A program made the position numbers and the translations under genes. The notes beneath the pieces are model-generated. The model saw only the letters and a list, made by a program, of their open reading frames with translations. It was not told the DNA's origin and made no database searches. A stretch of 64,000 nt of DNA from Pseudomonas sp. Irchel 3A7 (GTDB taxonomy: Bacteria > Pseudomonadota > Gammaproteobacteria > Pseudomonadales > Pseudomonadaceae): contig NZ_FYED01000019.1 in the NCBI RefSeq assembly GCF_900187565.1, positions 110,025 through 174,024 on the forward strand, read 5' to 3'. Shown in pieces: positions 25,638 through 35,070 of the stretch (position 1 is the first letter of the stretch; each line of letters starts with the position of its first letter).

Positions 25638-26882
25638 TTACGAATAGCGCAACGCAGTAGCCGGCTCGATCTTCGCCGCGCGCCAGGCAGGGTAAACGGT
25701 GGCCAGAAAGCTCATGATGAACCCCGCCGAGCAGATCAACAGCACATCCCCACCCTGCAATTCAGACGGCAAGTTGCTGACGAAATACACATCGGAACTG
25801 AAGATGTGCTGGCCACTGACCCGCTCCACCCAGCCCACCAGTTCACTCACGTTCAGCGCTGCGATCACGCCAAGCACACCACCGATCAGCGTGCCGACAA
25901 TCCCGATCACCGTGCCCTGGACCATGAAGATCGCCATGATCTGCCGCGGCGTGGCGCCAATGGTGCGCAGGATCGCGATGTCCGCGCCCTTGTCGTTCAC
26001 CACCATGATCAGGGTTGCGATGATGTTGAACGCCGCAACGGCAACGATCATCAGCAACAACAGGCCGATCATGGTTTTTTCCATCTTCATCGCACTGAAC
26101 AGGCTGCCCTGGGTGTGGGTCCAGTCGTCAGCCTTGTAAGCCTCGCCCAGGCCGGTGGCAATGGTGCTCGACACCTGTGGCGCGGCGTACAGGTCCTTTA
26201 CCGCCAGACGCACGCTCTGCACCTGATTCGGTTCCCAGTGCTGCATCTGCGCGGCGTCGGCGACGTGGATCAACGCCATCGAACCGTCCAGTTCGGCACC
26301 GACCTTGAACACACCGACCACGTTCAGGCGCTGCATACGCGGGGTAATACCGCCCGGTGCCGTGCTGACTTCCGGCACGATCAGGGTGATCTTGTCGCCG
26401 ACGTTCAAACGAAAGCGGCGTGCCGTGATTTCGCCGATCACCACACCAAACTCACCCGGCTTCAAGGCATCCAGCCGCCCCTGGACGATGTGCTTGGCCA
26501 CGATCGACACCTGACCTTCCAGCGCCGGATCGACGCCACTGACCTGGATCGGCTGCATGGTGCCTTTGTAAGACAGCATGCCTTCCATCTCGGTGAACGG
26601 CACGGCCGCGGTGACTTCCGGATTCTTCATCGCGGCGGCGGCCACCGGCTGCCAATCATCAATCGGATTGACGCCGACGATGGTCGCGTGCGGCACCATG
26701 CCGAGGATGCGCGAACTCATTTCGCGCTGGAAGCCGTTCATCACCGACAGCACCACGATCATCGCCAGTACGCCCAGGGCGAGGCCGATCATCGAGGTCA
26801 TCGAGATGAAGGAAACAAAGCGATTGCGGCGCTTGGCGCGGGTATAGCGCGTGCCGATAAAGATCGATAACGGTCTGAACAT
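25638..26882 (-). CDS. lolE: Lipoprotein-releasing ABC permease LolE
   Basis: 414 residues. It starts MFRPLSIFIGTRYTRAKRRN, nearly identical to LolC at the other end of the operon, then has one N-terminal helix, a large periplasmic domain (about 45-260) and three C-terminal helices with LLMIVAVAAFNI. It pairs with LolC and LolD to hand mature lipoproteins to LolA. The 21 in-frame codons upstream are not part of the family, and the ATG at 26882 is chosen. Third gene of lolC-lolD-lolE. Confidence 0.92.
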   Translation of the reverse strand: MFRPLSIFIGTRYTRAKRRNRFVSFISMTSMIGLALGVLAMIVVLSVMNGFQREMSSRILGMVPHATIVGVNPIDDWQPVAAAAMKNPEVTAAVPFTEMEGMLSYKGTMQPIQVSGVDPALEGQVSIVAKHIVQGRLDALKPGEFGVVIGEITARRFRLNVGDKITLIVPEVSTAPGGITPRMQRLNVVGVFKVGAELDGSMALIHVADAAQMQHWEPNQVQSVRLAVKDLYAAPQVSSTIATGLGEAYKADDWTHTQGSLFSAMKMEKTMIGLLLLMIVAVAAFNIIATLIMVVNDKGADIAILRTIGATPRQIMAIFMVQGTVIGIVGTLIGGVLGVIAALNVSELVGWVERVSGQHIFSSDVYFVSNLPSELQGGDVLLICSAGFIMSFLATVYPAWRAAKIEPATALRYS

Positions 26883-26945
26883 TCGCTGGGGCACCGTATA
26901 AAAATAAAAGACCCGACACCTTCTCAGGCATCGGGTTTCGACCAA

Positions 26946-27644
26946 TCAGATAGGGGTAAGGCAACCTTCCTGCAGGTGCAGGACGCGATCCATCTGGCGG
27001 GCCAGGTTCATGTCATGGGTCACCACCAGGAACGCGGTGCGCATCGAAGTGCTCAGTTCCAGCATCAAATCCTGAATGCCTTCGGCGGTGTGGGAGTCGA
27101 GGTTGCCGGTCGGCTCATCGAGCATCACCAGGCCCGGATTGTTCACCAGGGCGCGGGCGATGGCCACGCGCTGGCGTTCACCACCGGACAGCTCCGCCGG
27201 CTTGTGCTCCAGGCGATGCCCCAGCCCCACTCGCTCCAGCAATGCGGTAGCACGCTTGCGAGCCTCCGGAATCGCGGTCTTGCCGATCAACAACGGCATG
27301 CAGACGTTTTCCAGTGCAGTGAACTCGGGCAACAGGTGGTGGAACTGATACACGAACCCCAAGGCTCGGTTACGCAGCAGGCCGCGATTCTTTTCGCTCA
27401 GTGCCGAAAGTTCTTCGCCGTCGAGCCAGACGCTGCCCTTGGTTGGCGTATCGAGGCCGCCGAGCAAATTGAGCAAGGTACTTTTGCCCGAACCCGATTT
27501 ACCGACAATTGCCACGCGCTCACCCGGGTGCAGCTCCAGCTGCAAACCGGCCAGTACCTCCACCGACTCCGGGCCTTCCTCGTAGGATTTGCCCAGGTTG
27601 CGGCAGCTCAAGATTGCTTTATCACTCATGCCCGACTCACTCAT
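26946..27644 (-). CDS. lolD: Lipoprotein-releasing ABC ATPase LolD
   Basis: 232 residues. Walker A is VGKSGSGKST, the signature motif LSGGERQR, Walker B LVMLDEPTGNLD, with a switch His in VVTHD. It powers LolCE-driven lipoprotein release. Two starts are possible: ATG at 27644, with GGAGG 9 bases before it and an 8-base overlap with lolC, or ATG at 27629, which gives the usual MSDKA start. The first has the better ribosome site; the family alignment favours the second. Confidence 0.93.
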   Translation of the reverse strand: MSESGMSDKAILSCRNLGKSYEEGPESVEVLAGLQLELHPGERVAIVGKSGSGKSTLLNLLGGLDTPTKGSVWLDGEELSALSEKNRGLLRNRALGFVYQFHHLLPEFTALENVCMPLLIGKTAIPEARKRATALLERVGLGHRLEHKPAELSGGERQRVAIARALVNNPGLVMLDEPTGNLDSHTAEGIQDLMLELSTSMRTAFLVVTHDMNLARQMDRVLHLQEGCLTPI

Positions 27645-28887
27645 AACGTAGCGCCTCCGCAGGCTGGGTGCGCGCGGCACGCCAGGCTGGATACAAGGTG
27701 GCGAGGAAACTCAGGACCAACGCCGCGGAGCAGACCATCACGACGTCCTGGCTCTGCACCTGCGACGGCAGGTAATCAATGAAGTACACGTCGGCGTTGA
27801 GGAACTTGTGCCCGATCAGACCTTCCAGCGCCGAGATCGCGGCGCTGACATTCAGCGCGGCGAAGATCCCCACCACTGCGCCGATGGCCGTGCCGACCAC
27901 GCCGATGACCGTACCCTGCACCATGAATGTACGCATGATGGTGCCCGGCGTGGCGCCGAGGGTGCGCAGGATCGCGATGTCGCCCTTCTTGTCGTTCACC
28001 ACCATCACCAGCGTGGAGATGATGTTGAAGGCGGCGACGGCGACGATCAGCAGTAACAGCAGGCCGATCATGGCCTTTTCCATACGGATTGCCTGATACA
28101 GGTTGCCGTGGGTGCGGGTCCAGTCGCGGGCGTAGTAGTGATCCTCACCCAGCTCCCGGGCGATGCTCCACGCAGTGCGCGGCGCCTGGAACAGATCATC
28201 GAACTTCAGGCGAATGCCCTGGACCTGATCCGGTTTCCAGCGATGCAAGCGCGCCAGATCCTGAAGATTGGTGATACCCAGGTAGCCGTCGATCTCGCCA
28301 GCGCCGACATGGAAGATGCCGACCACGGTGAAGCGCTTCATGCGCGGGAACATCCCGGCCGGGGTCACGGTGACTTCCGGTGCCACGAATGTCAGCTTGT
28401 CACCGACCGCCGCGCCGAGCTTGGCCGCCGCCTTGTCGCCGATGACGATGCCGAATTCGCCGGGCTTCAAGTCGTCGAGTTGGCCCTGCTGCATGAAGTG
28501 ATCGATGATCGAGACCTGGCGCTCCAGCGCCGGGTCGATGGCATTGAGCAGGACTTTGGAAACTTTGCCGTTGTTGGTCAGCAACCCCTGCATCTGGGTG
28601 AACGGCGCCACGGCCGTCACCTGCGGGTTCAGCTTGACCTTGGTGGCCAGGCCCTGCCAATCGCTGATCGGCTCACCGGCCTCGATGGTCGCGTGGGGCA
28701 CCATGCCCAGCACGCGGGTACGCATCTCATGATCGAAGCCGTTCATGACCGACAGCACCACGATCATCACGACCACGCCAAGGGCGAGCCCGATCATCGA
28801 AGTCAGGGAAATGAATGACACAAAATGATTGCGACGCTTTGCACGGGTATAACGCGTGCCGATAAATACGAAGAGAGGTCTGAACAT
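27637..28887 (-). CDS. lolC: Lipoprotein-releasing ABC permease LolC
   Basis: 416 residues with the MacB/LolC-type layout: an N-terminal helix (about 25-45), a large periplasmic domain and a three-helix C-terminal block. It begins MFRPLFVFIGTRYTRAKRRN, and the hook region lies in the periplasmic part. It binds LolA and forms the LolCDE complex. First gene of the operon; the start lies 95 bases from the divergent PilZ gene, so a promoter region is shared. Confidence 0.92.
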   Translation of the reverse strand: MFRPLFVFIGTRYTRAKRRNHFVSFISLTSMIGLALGVVVMIVVLSVMNGFDHEMRTRVLGMVPHATIEAGEPISDWQGLATKVKLNPQVTAVAPFTQMQGLLTNNGKVSKVLLNAIDPALERQVSIIDHFMQQGQLDDLKPGEFGIVIGDKAAAKLGAAVGDKLTFVAPEVTVTPAGMFPRMKRFTVVGIFHVGAGEIDGYLGITNLQDLARLHRWKPDQVQGIRLKFDDLFQAPRTAWSIARELGEDHYYARDWTRTHGNLYQAIRMEKAMIGLLLLLIVAVAAFNIISTLVMVVNDKKGDIAILRTLGATPGTIMRTFMVQGTVIGVVGTAIGAVVGIFAALNVSAAISALEGLIGHKFLNADVYFIDYLPSQVQSQDVVMVCSAALVLSFLATLYPAWRAARTQPAEALRYE

Positions 28888-28981
28888 GTCGGGGCTTGTT
28901 CGGAGGGAAAAGGAACGTCCTTGTGGCGGGGGTCGATAACCAGCTTTACACTCAGACCACCGCCGCTACCATGGGTTCGCC

Positions 28982-29563
28982 ATGTCGACATTAGATGAAG
29001 AAGATCGCCGCGAATACTACCGTATCGAGGACACGATCGCACTGGAAATTCGGCCCCTGTCCGCTCTCGAAGCCGCAGGCCAGGAAGTGTTGCAGGATGC
29101 TTCCCCACTCTTCAATGTGCTCAGCGAATTGCACCTGAGCGAATTCGAGTCGCAACACCTGTTGCGCCAGATCAGCGAGCGCGACCGAACCCTTTCGGCG
29201 TTCCTGAAATCCCAGAACAAGCGCATCGATTTGCTGAGCCAGGTGATCGCCCTCACCGTGCTCGGGCAGATCGGCGAGCCGCAGCCGGTGATCATCTCCG
29301 AGGGTGGCATCGAGTTTCAGCACCCCACCCCGATTGCCGCCGGCGCACACCTGTCGGTCAAGCTGGTGCTGATGCCGCAAGCGCTGGGCCTGCTGCTGCG
29401 CGCCCGCGTCACCCATTGCGACCGCAAGGGCGATGGTTACGACGTCGGCACCGAGTTCGAGCACCTGACCGATGCCCAGCGACAATTGCTGGCCCGTCAT
29501 ATTTTGCAGAAGCAGGCCCAGGATCGACGCCAGGCCCGCGAACTACTCGAATCAGGCAATTAA
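28982..29563 (+). CDS. PilZ-fold protein (193 aa), degenerate c-di-GMP motif
   Basis: Starts EEDRREYYRIEDTIALE, matching the RxxxR part of PilZ domains. A long helix pair (residues about 45-95) is inserted, followed by the beta-barrel end with ISEGGIEF and DVGTEFEHL. The usual D/NxSxxG is present only as SEGG, so c-di-GMP binding is uncertain. It is divergent from lolC and precedes the GDPD gene by 14 bases, suggesting an operon. Confidence 0.85.
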   Translation: MSTLDEEDRREYYRIEDTIALEIRPLSALEAAGQEVLQDASPLFNVLSELHLSEFESQHLLRQISERDRTLSAFLKSQNKRIDLLSQVIALTVLGQIGEPQPVIISEGGIEFQHPTPIAAGAHLSVKLVLMPQALGLLLRARVTHCDRKGDGYDVGTEFEHLTDAQRQLLARHILQKQAQDRRQARELLESGN

Positions 29564-29577
29564 TTTAAGGAAGAACC

Positions 29578-30300
29578 GTGACCCTCATCTACGGCCACCG
29601 CGGCGCCAAGGGCGAAGCACCGGAAAATACCCTGACCGGTTTTCAGGAATGTCTCAAGCACGGCGTACGCCGCTGTGAACTCGACCTGCACTTGTCCAGT
29701 GATGGCGAGCTGATGGTCATTCACGACCCGACGCTCAAGCGCACCACCGACCGGCGCGGCAAGGTGGTGGAACATACCGCGGCCGAACTGGTGACCTACG
29801 ACGCGCGCAAGGGCGGGCCTGGCTGGATCAAGCCTTGCCCGATTCCAACGCTGGAAGAACTGTTCGAAAAATGCGATTTCGATCACTGGCAACTGGAAGT
29901 CAAAAGCGCTTCACGCACCCGCGCCGCGACCACCGTACTGGCCATCCGTGAAATGGTGCAACGGCATGGCTTGCTGGAGAAGGTGACCATCACCTCGAGC
30001 TCGCGCGAAGTGCTGAAAGCCGCCGTGGACCTGGTGCCGGATGTGTCCAGGGGACTGGTGGCCGAATACGCCTGGCTCGACCCGCTGAAGGTCGCGGCAA
30101 GCTACGGCTGCGAGATTCTGGCGCTGAACTGGACCCTGTGCACGCCGGAACGCCTGCAGAAGGCACAGCGACAGGGGCTGCATGTGTCGGTGTGGACAGT
30201 CAACGAGCCCGCGCTGATGCGCAGACTCGCCGACTTCGGCGTTGACAGCCTGATTACAGACTTTCCCGGTTTGGCCACTGCCACGCTCGAGAATTGCTGA
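29578..30300 (+). CDS. Glycerophosphodiester phosphodiesterase
   Basis: 240 residues of the GDPD family, cytoplasmic (UgpQ-like) since no signal peptide is seen. The catalytic signature GHRGAKGEAPENT is at residues 6-18 and ELDLHLSSDGELMVIHD follows, giving the metal-binding Glu/Asp and both His. It cleaves glycerophosphodiesters to glycerol-3-phosphate and an alcohol. The GTG start has AAGGAAG 6 bases upstream. Converges with sthA. Confidence 0.93.
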   Translation: MTLIYGHRGAKGEAPENTLTGFQECLKHGVRRCELDLHLSSDGELMVIHDPTLKRTTDRRGKVVEHTAAELVTYDARKGGPGWIKPCPIPTLEELFEKCDFDHWQLEVKSASRTRAATTVLAIREMVQRHGLLEKVTITSSSREVLKAAVDLVPDVSRGLVAEYAWLDPLKVAASYGCEILALNWTLCTPERLQKAQRQGLHVSVWTVNEPALMRRLADFGVDSLITDFPGLATATLENC

Positions 30301-30342
30301 AATCGGTCTCCCCGGCCGGCTCAGGCCACCGGCCGGAGCCAC

Positions 30343-31737
30343 TCAAAAAAGCCGGTTGAGGCCGTCGTATGCCGCGACCCGATAGGCTTCGGCCATGGTC
30401 GGGTAGTTGAACGTGGTGTTGACGAAGTACTTCAGGGTATTGAGTTCGCCCGGCTGGTTCATGATCGCCTGGCCGATGTGCACGATCTCCGACGCCTGAT
30501 AACCGAAGCAGTGCACGCCCAGTACTTCCAGAGTTTCGCGGTGGAACAGAATCTTCAGCATGCCTTGCGGCTCGCCGGCGATCTGCGCACGCGCCATGCT
30601 CTTGAAGAACGCCTTACCCACTTCATAAGGCACTTTGGCCTGGGTCAGCTCCTGCTCGTTCTTGCCGATCGAGCTGATCTCCGGAATAGTGTAGATGCCG
30701 GTCGGCACGTCATTCACAAAGCGCCAGCTGCCGTTATCGACGATGCTGCCGGCGGCCGAACGACCCTGGTCATGGGCGGCACTGGCCAGACTTGGCCAGC
30801 CGATCACATCGCCTGCACCGTAGATATTCTGAATACCGGTGCGGTAAGCCTCGTCGACTTCGATCTGGCCACGGCTGTTGACCTTCACGCCGATGTTCTC
30901 CAGACCCAACTGATCAGTGTTGCCGGTGCGGCCGTTACACCAGAGCAGGGCGTCGGCCTTGATCTTCTTGCCCGACTTCAGATGCAGGATCACACCGTTG
31001 TCCACGCCTTCGACGCGGTCGTAGTCTTCGTTGTGGCGAACGGTGATGTTGTTGTTGCTGAAGTGGTAGCTCAGGGCCTGGGAAATTTCCGAGTCGAGGA
31101 AGCTCAGCAACTGACCACGGTTATCCACCAGCTCGACCAGAACACCCAGGCCGCTGAAGATCGAGGCGTATTCACAACCGATCACGCCGGCGCCGTAAAC
31201 GATGAGTTTGCGCGGGGTGTGGCCGAGGCTGAGGATGGTGTCGCTATCGTAGATACGCGGGTGGTGGAAATCGATGTCGGCTGGACGATACGGACGCGAG
31301 CCGGTGGCGATGATGATGTGCTTGGCCACCAGTTTTTCGACCACGCCATTGGCACAGACCACTTCGACGGTTTGCTCGTCGGCAAAGCTGCCGGTGCCGA
31401 AAAACACGTCGACGCGGTTACGGGCGTAGTAACCGGTGCGCGAAGCGACTTGTTTGGAGATGACTTTTTCAGCGCTTTTCAGCACGTCCGGAAACGAGAA
31501 CCAGCGCGGCTCACCAATGGCCCGGAACATCGGGTTGGTGTTGAACTGCATGATCTGCCGGACCGAGTGACGCAGTGCCTTGGACGGGATGGTACCCAGG
31601 TGGGTGCAGTTACCGCCGACCTGGCGACGGCTATCGACCATCGCCACCTTGCGCCCTGCTTTGGCGGCGTTCATTGCCGCGCCCTCTCCCGCCGGGCCGG
31701 AACCCAGCACCACCACGTCGTAGTTGTAGACAGCCAT
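30343..31737 (-). CDS. sthA: Soluble pyridine nucleotide transhydrogenase
   Basis: 464 residues, FAD-dependent, energy-independent transhydrogenase balancing NADPH and NADH. The FAD motif LGSGPAGEGAA is N-terminal. The segment GGNCTHLGTIPSKAL has Thr where related reductases have the second redox Cys, which is characteristic of SthA. A second nucleotide-binding region GAGVIGCEYASIF is near residue 180. It starts 206 bases from the next gene; no other gene is in the gap. Confidence 0.96.
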   Translation of the reverse strand: MAVYNYDVVVLGSGPAGEGAAMNAAKAGRKVAMVDSRRQVGGNCTHLGTIPSKALRHSVRQIMQFNTNPMFRAIGEPRWFSFPDVLKSAEKVISKQVASRTGYYARNRVDVFFGTGSFADEQTVEVVCANGVVEKLVAKHIIIATGSRPYRPADIDFHHPRIYDSDTILSLGHTPRKLIVYGAGVIGCEYASIFSGLGVLVELVDNRGQLLSFLDSEISQALSYHFSNNNITVRHNEDYDRVEGVDNGVILHLKSGKKIKADALLWCNGRTGNTDQLGLENIGVKVNSRGQIEVDEAYRTGIQNIYGAGDVIGWPSLASAAHDQGRSAAGSIVDNGSWRFVNDVPTGIYTIPEISSIGKNEQELTQAKVPYEVGKAFFKSMARAQIAGEPQGMLKILFHRETLEVLGVHCFGYQASEIVHIGQAIMNQPGELNTLKYFVNTTFNYPTMAEAYRVAAYDGLNRLF

Positions 31738-31943
31738 GCGTACTCCTCAGAACAGGCCGTGGCGCCATCGGCACCTGCGGCTAAATCACGCCGATCTGTG
31801 GCGTGAAGGAACAATTTGGGGCCAGTGCAGAACCCGGACACAGTCTATAGAAGCGTCAACGCCGCGCACATTAACCCTTGGTCGCGTCGTAGGCTACTTT
31901 CGCCTGCACCAGAACACCAGTTTTCAATGCTTTAACACCGCAA

Positions 31944-32957
31944 TCACTCGGTTTCCCCGCCGCTGAGGCGTGCAAAAGCGTGACTGGTGCGTGTGACGAA
32001 ACCTGTATCGGCACGAATCACAAAAAATGCGCCGATATCATGTTTTTCTGCGTAATCCCAACCGCGCTCCGGGCCGAGAATCAGCAACAGCGTCGATAAG
32101 CCATCGGCCATTAACGCAGAAGGATGAATCACCGTGACCGAGGCCAGCGTGTGTGAGACCGGTGCACCGATCCGGGCATCGAAGGTATGGGAATAACGCT
32201 GCCCACCCTGCTGGAAATAATTGCGGTAGTCGCCGGAGGTGGACAGGCCATAACCGTCGATGGCAACGATGCGCTCGGCCACTTGCTGATCGTCGCGAGG
32301 CGCCTCCAGGGCAATGCGCCACGGCGAGCCATCGAGCTTCTTGCCGGCCGCCTTGAGCTCACCGGTGGCTTCGGCGAGGTAATTGTGAATGCCCAATGCT
32401 TCGAGCCTGGCGGCGATCCTGTCGACCGCATAACCGGCGGCAACGCTGTTGAAATCGACTTCGACGGCGGCATCCTTGCACAGCTGATCGCCATCGATAC
32501 GCAAATGTGAGTGACTCACTCGCTGCCGTACTTCGGCAAGCGCTTCGGCAGTCGGGACTTTTTCCTCGCGAGCCTGAGGGCCGAAGCCCCAGAGATTGAG
32601 CAGCGGCTCCACGGTCAAATCGAACGCCCCTTCGCTTTGTTCCGACAACCGCTCGCCAACGCGGACCAATTCGAGGATCGACGCGGGCATTTTCTGACAA
32701 CGGTTGGCGGGTAACTGGTTAAAGCGGGCGATGTCGGAGTCGCTGCGGTAAGTCGACATTTGCCGGTCGATTTCAGTCAGGATTTTTTCGACTTCGACCT
32801 GGACTTGTGCAGGAGCAGGAAGACCGGCGTGGCGTACGTACTTGATTGAGTACGTGCTGCCCATGGTCGGACCGCCGAAAGCCCCCAGGGAGTCGCTGTT
32901 ATCACAGCCTGAGAGGATGCCAGCCAACGCTACTATTCCAAACAGCCGCCAGTTCAA
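31944..32957 (-). CDS. apbE: FAD:protein FMN transferase (ApbE), lipoprotein
   Basis: 337 residues. It begins NWRLFGIVALAGILSGC: a lipoprotein signal with the lipobox LSGC. The ApbE domain contains GPTMGSTYSIKY near the mature N-terminus and DFNSVAAGYAVDRI; it attaches FMN to Thr in NqrB/RnfG-type proteins. The start is TTG at 32957 with GGGAGGGG ending 5-6 bases upstream; an ATG 5 codons earlier lies on top of that ribosome site and is less likely. No nqr genes are nearby, so its target is elsewhere. Confidence 0.9.
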   Translation of the reverse strand: MNWRLFGIVALAGILSGCDNSDSLGAFGGPTMGSTYSIKYVRHAGLPAPAQVQVEVEKILTEIDRQMSTYRSDSDIARFNQLPANRCQKMPASILELVRVGERLSEQSEGAFDLTVEPLLNLWGFGPQAREEKVPTAEALAEVRQRVSHSHLRIDGDQLCKDAAVEVDFNSVAAGYAVDRIAARLEALGIHNYLAEATGELKAAGKKLDGSPWRIALEAPRDDQQVAERIVAIDGYGLSTSGDYRNYFQQGGQRYSHTFDARIGAPVSHTLASVTVIHPSALMADGLSTLLLILGPERGWDYAEKHDIGAFFVIRADTGFVTRTSHAFARLSGGETE

Positions 32958-33020
32958 CGAATCCCCTCCCATGGAACAACCCCGGCACAACGCCAATTCC
33001 GGCCATTATGCGATAGAAAG

Positions 33021-33156
33021 GTGGGAGCGAGCCTGGGAAAGCGGTGTATCAGACACCCTCACGCCGGCTGAGATTCCCCCTTCGCGAGCAGGCTCGCTCC
33101 CACATGGAGCCTGCGGCGCACACATACCCCTGCGGGAGCGAGCCTGCTCGCGAAGA
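33021..33156. repeat. Cluster of three REP elements
   Basis: A truncated GTGGGAGCGAGCCTGG (33021), an inverted full copy (33079-33104) and a further copy (33131-33155). The last two form an inverted pair. They fill most of the apbE-gap intergenic space on the apbE side. Confidence 0.85.
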
Positions 33157-33202
33157 GGCCGGACCAGACAACACACTCGTAGCTCCATCGCACAAACAAA
33201 AA

Positions 33203-33228
33203 CGCCCCGACCAAAGTCGGGGCGTTTT
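33203..33228. terminator. Bidirectional intrinsic terminator downstream of gap
   Basis: CGCCCCGAC and GTCGGGGCG pair over CAAA; T-run on the right and A-run (T-run on the minus strand) on the left. It lies 17 bases after the gap stop. Confidence 0.9.
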
Positions 33229-33244
33229 CATGTGCAGCTAAGGC

Positions 33245-34693
33245 TTAGCGCGGGAATGCTGGCGGGTTTACACCGGCCATGTCTTCCATCACGCGAACCA
33301 CCTGGCAGCTGTAACCGAATTCGTTGTCGTACCAGACGTACAGAACAACGCGGTTATCTTGAGTGATGGTCGCCTCGGCATCCACAACGCCAGCGTGGCG
33401 CGAGCCAACGAAGTCGGTGGAAACCACTTCCTGCGAGCTGACATAGTCGATCTGCTTGTGCAGATCCGAGTGCATGGCCATCTGGCGCAGGTACTCGTTG
33501 ATTTCTTCGCGGGTGGTGGCCTTTTCCAGGTTCAGGTTCAGGATGGCCATCGACACGTTCGGCGTAGGTACGCGAATCGCGTTGCCGGTCAGCTTGCCCT
33601 TGAGCACTGGCAGTGCCTTGGCGGCTGCGGTGGCGGCACCGGTCTCGGTGATTACCATGTTCAGCGGCGCGGCGCGGCCACGACGGCTGCCCTTGTGGAA
33701 GTTGTCGATCAGGTTCTGGTCGTTGGTGAACGAGTGAACGGTTTCGACGTGGCCGTTGACGATGCCGTACTTGTCGTTGACTGCCTTGAGCACCGGCACG
33801 ATGGCGTTGGTGGTGCAGGAAGCCGCCGAGATGATCTTGTCGTCCGGGGTGATTTCGCCATGGTTGATGCCGTGAACGATGTTCTTCAGCGCGCCCTTGC
33901 CAGGTGCGGTGAGGATTACGCGGGCAGCGCCCGGGCAGGCCAGGTGCTGGCCCAGGCCATCAGCATCACGCCATACACCGGTGTTGTCGACGATCAGAGC
34001 GTTTTCGATGCCGTACTGGGTGTAGTCGACTTCGGTCGGGCTCTTGGCGTAGATAACCTGGATCAGGTTGCCGTTGGCGGTGATGGTGTTGTTGGCTTCA
34101 TCAATGGTAATGGTGCCATCGAACGGACCATGGACCGAGTCACGACGCAGCAGGCTGGCGCGTTTGACCAGATCGTTCTCGGCGCCCTTGCGGACGACAA
34201 TGGCGCGCAGACGCAGGCCGTCGCCACCACCGGTTTTCTCGATCAGGATGCGCGCCAGCAGACGGCCGATACGACCGAAGCCGTAGAGGACAACGTCGGT
34301 GCCTTTGCGGCCGGAAGCGTTCTGCTGACCCACCACGTCGGCCAGTTCTTCACGGACGAACTGCTCGGCAGTACGGCCATTGGCTTCAGCCTTGAATTTG
34401 GCCGCCAGCTTGCCCAGGTCTACCGAAGCGGCGCCGAGCTTGAGCTCGCTCATCGCCTTGAGCAGCGGGAATGTTTCGTGGACGGACAGCTCGCTGTCGT
34501 CGGACTGACGGTGACGAGCAAAGCGGTGAGCTTTGAGAATCGCAATGACTGAACGATTGATCAGGCTGCGGCCATAGATCGAGCTCACCACGTTGTTATT
34601 GCGGTAGAGCTGACCGATAAGCGGAATCATCGCTTCTGCGAGTGCTTCACGGTCGATCCATTCACCAAGACACTGGTCGGGCTTCTGAGTCAC
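33245..34693 (-). CDS. Glyceraldehyde-3-phosphate dehydrogenase, long N-terminally extended type
   Basis: 482 residues, about 140 longer than ordinary GAPDH. The N-terminal 120 residues are an extra helical domain. The GAPDH core starts at about 125 (VVLYGFGRIGRLLARIL), has the catalytic Cys in AASCTTNA and His in the later IRVPTPNVS region. Long forms like this are the gluconeogenic GAPDH of Pseudomonas as I recall. The GTG at 34693 with GGAAGG upstream is preferred; the ATG 15 bases earlier has no ribosome site. It diverges from mfd over a 377-base gap. Confidence 0.92.
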   Translation of the reverse strand: MTQKPDQCLGEWIDREALAEAMIPLIGQLYRNNNVVSSIYGRSLINRSVIAILKAHRFARHRQSDDSELSVHETFPLLKAMSELKLGAASVDLGKLAAKFKAEANGRTAEQFVREELADVVGQQNASGRKGTDVVLYGFGRIGRLLARILIEKTGGGDGLRLRAIVVRKGAENDLVKRASLLRRDSVHGPFDGTITIDEANNTITANGNLIQVIYAKSPTEVDYTQYGIENALIVDNTGVWRDADGLGQHLACPGAARVILTAPGKGALKNIVHGINHGEITPDDKIISAASCTTNAIVPVLKAVNDKYGIVNGHVETVHSFTNDQNLIDNFHKGSRRGRAAPLNMVITETGAATAAAKALPVLKGKLTGNAIRVPTPNVSMAILNLNLEKATTREEINEYLRQMAMHSDLHKQIDYVSSQEVVSTDFVGSRHAGVVDAEATITQDNRVVLYVWYDNEFGYSCQVVRVMEDMAGVNPPAFPR

Positions 34694-35070
34694 GGGAACC
34701 TTCCACATGTAGGGGCAGAAAAAAGGGGCTACATTATGCCGCCCCGTGCTTCACGTAGCAATGCGCGCTTGTCGCACCGCCCGTAACAAATTCCTGTTCA
34801 AAAAAATTACGCTCCGCTGAAGCCCAATAAAACCGGGGCCTCCAGCATCGTCAATTTTTTGGGGGCAGCGCTACCTTGTCCGTAACCATCCGTAACACCG
34901 CTTCGTTTTGCCACTACATACTCGCTTATTTTCACGAATAAACGGCCCGATTTTGTCATTACCACTACATTTCGCTCCACCCGCGTAATAGACACATCTG
35001 CAACTGACAGCCGGCACCCGAGACCGCTACAATTACCGACTTTGTCGCAACGCTTGGAGCTCAACCTTCC
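34694..35070. promoter_or_regulatory. Divergent promoter region between gap and mfd
   Basis: A 377-base gap. It has two related sequences: TTTTGCCACTACA (34906-34918) and TGTCATTACCACTACA (34954-34969). The second resembles TGTAGT-N4-ACTACA with two changes, a pattern I associate with RccR-type carbon regulators; this is recollection, not proof. A weak 85-codon frame on the minus strand (34807-35064) has no start signals and is not called. Confidence 0.45.

Noticed and set aside
25590..26870. A 426-codon plus-strand frame over lolE
   Set aside because: Starts inside a REP element and is His/Arg rich; shadow of lolE.
34807..35064. 85-codon minus-strand frame in the gap/mfd promoter region
   Set aside because: No ribosome site, not similar to anything known, and it covers the divergent promoter.
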